NCBI GenBank assembly: GCA_033763635.1
Contig: JANRKG010000256.1
Location: forward strand, 1-8,521
Length of the DNA stretch: 8,521 nucleotides
Direction: 5' to 3'
From: JANRKG01 sp033763635
GTDB taxonomy: Bacteria > Cyanobacteriota > Cyanobacteriia > GCF-001939115
A program made the translations under genes and the position numbers. The notes beneath the pieces are model-generated. The model saw only the letters and a list, made by a program, of their open reading frames with translations, searched no databases and had not been told where the DNA came from. Positions within the stretch are counted from its first letter, which is position 1, and every line of letters begins with the position of its first letter. Shown here piece by piece: positions 6,604 to 8,521 of the stretch.

Positions 6604-6751
6604 CGATCGCTTCCGCATCATCATTATCAACCCCTAAAGATTTTAGAATCAACTTCGTGACTTGTTCATGAAACGGTTCCCCAACAGGTGGAAGTGACTC
6701 CCAAAGCGCAACAACGTTTGAAGGAAAATCACATCGGTTCCATTTGGAATT
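6569..6751 (-). pseudogene. Minus-strand gene remnant, C-terminal end only
   Basis: Reading leftward, 60 codons are open from 6751 down to a TAA at 6571-6569. There is no in-frame Met start and a TGA lies immediately upstream (6754-6752). The last part reads like genuine protein, acidic and helix-forming: LILKSLGVDNDD, then AEAIAFKALEPFPDE before the stop, with a HIP1 octamer inside the AEAIAF codons as often seen in cyanobacterial coding DNA. I do not recognise the family. The upstream half (NSKWNRCDFPS...) is less convincing and overlaps the plus-strand remnant, so the real junction may lie near 6690. Confidence 0.3.
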
Positions 6752-6801
6752 TCATTCATCATTACAACGAATGCTTACGGGCAAAGCTGATTAATAGCTG
6801 A
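6661..6801 (+). pseudogene. Plus-strand short open stretch, possible gene remnant
   Basis: The frame is open from just after a TGA at 6658-6660 to a TGA at 6799-6801. From a GTG at 6688 it would give 37 residues, including KAQQRLKENHIGSIWNFIHH and a basic end (CLRAKLINS). No ribosome site precedes the GTG. Composition is protein-like, but the family is not recognised; it may be the C-terminal scrap of a lost gene, or a small gene. Confidence 0.25.
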
Positions 6802-6906
6802 AGAGGCTCTTATTTTCTCTAGTCATAACCATCGATCTGAAAACTGCCGTAAATCCATTTCAATTCTAAGGGTGTATATCAAATAGATCCTAACTATTGA
6901 AAAAAC

Positions 6907-7398
6907 ATGAACCGTCGCACTGCAAAACTTTTATTACTCGGTCTGGGTGTTGGTAGCCTTGCCACCCTACTAGGTGCCGTCACGCTGGTTGCTATCCAGC
7001 CAGAAAGAAGCATTGCCGAAATTCGTCTAGCAGGAACCACCGCAAAGCCCCTTGCCAAACAATTGCAGGGCAAACCCGTTGTCGTGGATATTTATGCCAG
7101 TTGGTGCCCTAAATGTCAGAATATTGCTCCTACCCTCTCTCGTCTGAAGCAACAGTACCAGGGGAAAGCACACTTCGTTGTCTTTGATGTCAGTGATCGC
7201 ACCACTACACAAGCGGCTGAAATGAAGGCAAAAGAATTAGGGCTGAGTGAGTTCCTGGCAGCAAACAAGTCTCAAACCTCCCTGGTTGCCATTATCGATC
7301 CATCCAATGGCAGAGTGCTGCGGCAATTCCGCAATAATTCTAACCAAGGAGACTATACGGCAGTGTTGGATAATGCGATCGTCCGAATGAAGAAGTAG
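6907..7398 (+). CDS. Membrane-anchored thioredoxin-like protein (WCPKC)
   Basis: Thiol-disulfide redox protein of the thioredoxin fold, 163 residues. An N-terminal hydrophobic segment (about 8-30, after MNRR) is a signal anchor, placing the thioredoxin domain on the lumenal or periplasmic side. The active site is WCPKC (C67, C70) preceded by VVVDIYAS, as in TlpA/TxlA/HCF164-type proteins. The segment that normally carries the cis-proline reads SQTSLVAIIDPSNGRVL: the expected Pro before the strand is Thr124/Ser125, while P132 belongs to the later turn. The final part (QFRNNSNQGDYTAVLDNAI) is the closing helix. There is no Shine-Dalgarno before the ATG (GAAAAAAC). The CcdA-type gene lies 229 bp downstream, and a CcdA transporter normally passes electrons to such a thioredoxin, so they probably form a functional pair in cytochrome c or photosystem/cytochrome b6f maturation. 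Confidence 0.88.
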   Translation: MNRRTAKLLLLGLGVGSLATLLGAVTLVAIQPERSIAEIRLAGTTAKPLAKQLQGKPVVVDIYASWCPKCQNIAPTLSRLKQQYQGKAHFVVFDVSDRTTTQAAEMKAKELGLSEFLAANKSQTSLVAIIDPSNGRVLRQFRNNSNQGDYTAVLDNAIVRMKK

Positions 7399-7550
7399 GG
7401 CAGTGCTGCATTGAAGGGAAGTATGGGTGTTTAGGAGACTTCCAGGCAAGAGAATACTCATCGTAGGGTAAGTGAGGCGATTACATCATAGGCAACTTGC
7501 CTGCCCGACGGATCTGTCAATGAGATGTCCTTTGCCAGAAATCTCCTTAT

Positions 7551-7610
7551 TCTTCCTCTCCTCCCCTCCCCACCTCCCCCTCCCCACCTTCCCCTTCTCC
7601 CTCCCCTCCC
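7551..7610. repeat. C/T-only tract in the spacer before ccdA
   Basis: Over 60 nt there are only two A and no G on the + strand. It contains the 9-mer TCCCCACCT twice (7567-7575 and 7581-7589). Similar pyrimidine spacers occur between genes in filamentous cyanobacteria. It is translatable in frame with ccdA but gives a Pro/Ser/Leu/Phe low-complexity string, so I treat it as non-coding. It could affect transcription or form unusual DNA. Confidence 0.6.
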
Positions 7611-7627
7611 ATTTCCAATCCAAACCG

Positions 7628-8257
7628 ATGATTTTCAGCAAAAAGTCTGATTTATCCAATTTGTCTCAACGACGATCGAAAAAATGGTTCCTTCCGGTGC
7701 TGCTGTTTGTTGGGACTCTGCTCCTGGTTGCGATCGCTGATCAGTTTACTATCCTCTCCAGTGGCATCGATTATCTGATTTCCGTGGTTGAAAATGCCTA
7801 CCAGCAGTGGTTTGAACAGCAGAACACCAGTAATCCATTAGTTCTTGTAATTCTGGCATTTCTGGGTGGATTGCTTGCCAGTTTTTTCCCCTGTATCCTG
7901 GCATTGCTTCCTGTCAACCTGAGCTACATTGGCACCCTCAATATCGCCTCCCGTCGAGATGCCTTCATCAAAGCTGGATTGTTTGTTGTGGGAACGGCAA
8001 CAATTCTCAGCCTGTTTGGTCTGGTCTCTTCCTTTGCCACGGCTGTGATTGTTGATTTCAAAGGATATGTTCACCTGACGATCGGAGTCGTCATCCTCTT
8101 GATAGGACTCAGTTTTTCGGGACTCTTCCATCTTCCCCTGCCCCAGACTCAGATATCTTTACCGATAGCAGGTCCCTTTGGTGTTGGCGTTACTTTCGCT
8201 TTAGTCAGTTCTCCCTGTGCTAGCCCGGTGCTGTTTGCGGTTTTGGCAGCCGCATGA
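7628..8257 (+). CDS. ccdA: CcdA-type cytochrome c biogenesis / thiol-disulfide transport protein, 3'-truncated
   Basis: CcdA/DsbD-beta family membrane protein, which carries reducing power across the membrane through two cysteines to a lumenal thioredoxin. From the ATG at 7628 it has 209 residues. One hydrophobic segment at 20-38 is an N-terminal addition; the core follows with helices at about 71-101 (FFPCILALLPVNLSYIG, C89), 115-140, 148-167 and 183-209 (LVSSPCASP, C197). The family core has six helices; here it stops 12 residues after C197, inside core helix 4, so helices 5 and 6 are missing. Other frames after the stop do not continue as membrane protein, so this is a broken 3' end rather than a simple frameshift, and the product is probably inactive. 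A GTG at 7472 is in frame but would translate the C/T tract, so the ATG is preferred; it has no Shine-Dalgarno. Confidence 0.8.
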   Translation: MIFSKKSDLSNLSQRRSKKWFLPVLLFVGTLLLVAIADQFTILSSGIDYLISVVENAYQQWFEQQNTSNPLVLVILAFLGGLLASFFPCILALLPVNLSYIGTLNIASRRDAFIKAGLFVVGTATILSLFGLVSSFATAVIVDFKGYVHLTIGVVILLIGLSFSGLFHLPLPQTQISLPIAGPFGVGVTFALVSSPCASPVLFAVLAAA

Positions 8258-8397
8258 CCCGATCACGGGCAATTAACCGCCTTCGGCAGGCAAGATCGCG
8301 TCTGCAATTGCTCCAGCGCTGGAACCGGAACCGACCAATGGATACTGCAAATGTCCCTATGGAAACCGCATCGCTGAAAGACTCAGGTTTAGACTAA
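8254..8397 (+). CDS. Short unassigned ORF overlapping the ccdA stop (ATGA)
   Basis: A 47-codon frame starts at the ATG whose last two bases belong to the TGA stop of the truncated ccdA. The product is Arg/Gln-rich at first (RSRAINRLRQARSRLQLLQR), then polar (METASLKDSGLD). I recognise no family. It may be the C-terminal remnant of another gene joined to ccdA by rearrangement, part of the insertion element, or chance. The overlap could allow re-initiation, but that may be accidental. Confidence 0.25.
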   Translation: MTRSRAINRLRQARSRLQLLQRWNRNRPMDTANVPMETASLKDSGLD

Positions 8398-8468
8398 ATG
8401 GTTAAGAAAAGCAGCCAGATCGAACGATTTGGCTGCTAAATAGTCAAGGACGTTCAAATCACTTGACT
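8258..8468. other. Junction between truncated ccdA and a probable IS element
   Basis: Everything from the ccdA stop to the start at 8469 is foreign to ccdA. It carries the short ORF ending at 8397 and two hairpins (8410-8437 and 8441-8469). The left end of the presumed element should lie in here, but its terminal inverted repeat cannot be identified without the right end, which is outside the window. Confidence 0.4.
8401..8437 (-). terminator. Strong hairpin reading as a minus-strand terminator
   Basis: AGCAGCCA (8410-8417) pairs with TGGCTGCT (8430-8437), continued inward by a G.T and three more pairs to a GAAC tetraloop at 8422-8425. On the minus strand the stem is followed by TTTTCTT (complement of AAGAAAA, 8404-8410), the layout of an intrinsic terminator. 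On the plus strand the tail is AAATAG, which is poor. It would stop transcripts arriving from the right. Confidence 0.5.
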
Positions 8469-8469
8469 A
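8441..8469 (+). repeat. 8-bp perfect hairpin abutting a start codon
   Basis: TAGTCAAG (8441-8448) pairs with CTTGACTA (8462-8469) around a 13-nt loop. The last base of the 3' arm is the A of the ATG at 8469, and the only Shine-Dalgarno-like sequence (AAGGA, 8446-8450) lies partly in the 5' arm, so folded RNA would hide the translation start. Confidence 0.5.
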
Positions 8470-8521
8470 TGAAACATTTTGCCAAGCTACGGGAATTTCG
8501 GCAGCAAGCCTATGGATTGAT
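8469..8521 (+). CDS. Probable IS transposase, N-terminal 17 codons, runs off the right edge
   Basis: The frame from the ATG at 8469 begins MKHFAKLREFRQQAYGL and is open to the end of the window. The pattern of a short basic start followed by LREFRQQAYGL resembles, from memory, N-termini of cyanobacterial DDE transposases that open with an FRQxxY helix; 17 residues are too few to name the family. Support comes from context: it lies beside a gene cut off abruptly, with hairpins like those found inside the ends of insertion sequences. It could also be an unrelated gene. Confidence 0.4.
   Translation, partial: MKHFAKLREFRQQAYGL

Larger units (their letters stand above)
6520..6906. other. 387-bp spacer without an intact gene
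   Basis: Between the porin and the thioredoxin gene no open reading frame has a convincing start. It contains an imperfect inverted repeat (6547-6603), a HIP1 octamer (6603-6610), a minus-strand protein-like stretch ending at 6569 and a plus-strand one ending at 6801. The last 100 bp before the thioredoxin gene are A/T-rich and are the likely place for its promoter, but I could not pick a -35/-10 pair. Confidence 0.6.

Noticed and set aside
7472..7627. GTG start giving ccdA a 52-residue N-terminal extension
   Set aside because: The extension translates the C/T tract into Pro/Ser/Leu low-complexity sequence and has no signal-like or family feature; the ATG at 7628 fits better.
8250..8300. Frameshift as the cause of the short CcdA
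   Set aside because: Neither other frame continues with hydrophobic helix 4 residues; they give HDPITGN-stop or an Arg-rich sequence, so a junction is more likely.
1..8521. CRISPR array, tRNA or rRNA genes
   Set aside because: No regularly spaced direct repeats and no cloverleaf or ribosomal RNA signatures were found on either strand by eye.

Overview
The window looks like chromosomal DNA from a cyanobacterium, probably a filamentous or Leptolyngbya-like one. The signs are three perfect HIP1 octamers (GCGATCGC at 1039-1046, 6603-6610 and 7730-7737) plus many one-off variants, an SLH/OprB-type 'iron uptake porin', which is an outer-membrane family restricted to cyanobacteria, weak or absent Shine-Dalgarno sites before several genes, and a C/T-only spacer. 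All confident genes lie on the + strand.

Region 1 (1-4835) is a compact run of seven genes: a YcaC-like isochorismatase-fold cysteine hydrolase cut by the left edge (copy A), a Dps ferritin, a zinc-free NADPH:quinone-type MDR oxidoreductase, a Tat-exported glycine-betaine-type binding protein, a small LuxR-type HTH protein, a membrane-anchored antibiotic-biosynthesis-monooxygenase (ABM) protein overlapping the LuxR gene by 8 bp, and a second YcaC-like hydrolase (copy B). Spacings are short (about 85, 20, 26, 58, -8 and 42 bp) and a hairpin plus T-run at 4777-4835 closes the run. Dps, quinone reductase, ABM and cysteine hydrolases together suggest a stress or small-molecule detoxification operon with its own regulator; this is inference, and I do not recognise the set as a described system.

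Region 2 (4836-6519) is the porin gene, with a hairpin-forming leader and no visible ribosome binding site. Region 3 (6520-6906) holds no intact gene, but has gene-like remnants on both strands and an imperfect inverted repeat.

Region 4 (6907-8257) is a thiol-redox pair: a membrane-anchored thioredoxin-like protein with a WCPKC site and a CcdA-type thiol-disulfide transporter. The CcdA gene is cut off just after its second conserved cysteine motif, so only part of the family's six-helix core remains. Region 5 (8258-8521) probably explains the damage: a short unassigned ORF overlapping the CcdA stop, a strong hairpin that reads as a minus-strand terminator, a second hairpin that touches a start codon, and the first 17 codons of what may be an insertion-sequence transposase running off the right edge.

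No rRNA, tRNA, CRISPR array or riboswitch was seen. All assignments are by reading motifs; no database search was possible.
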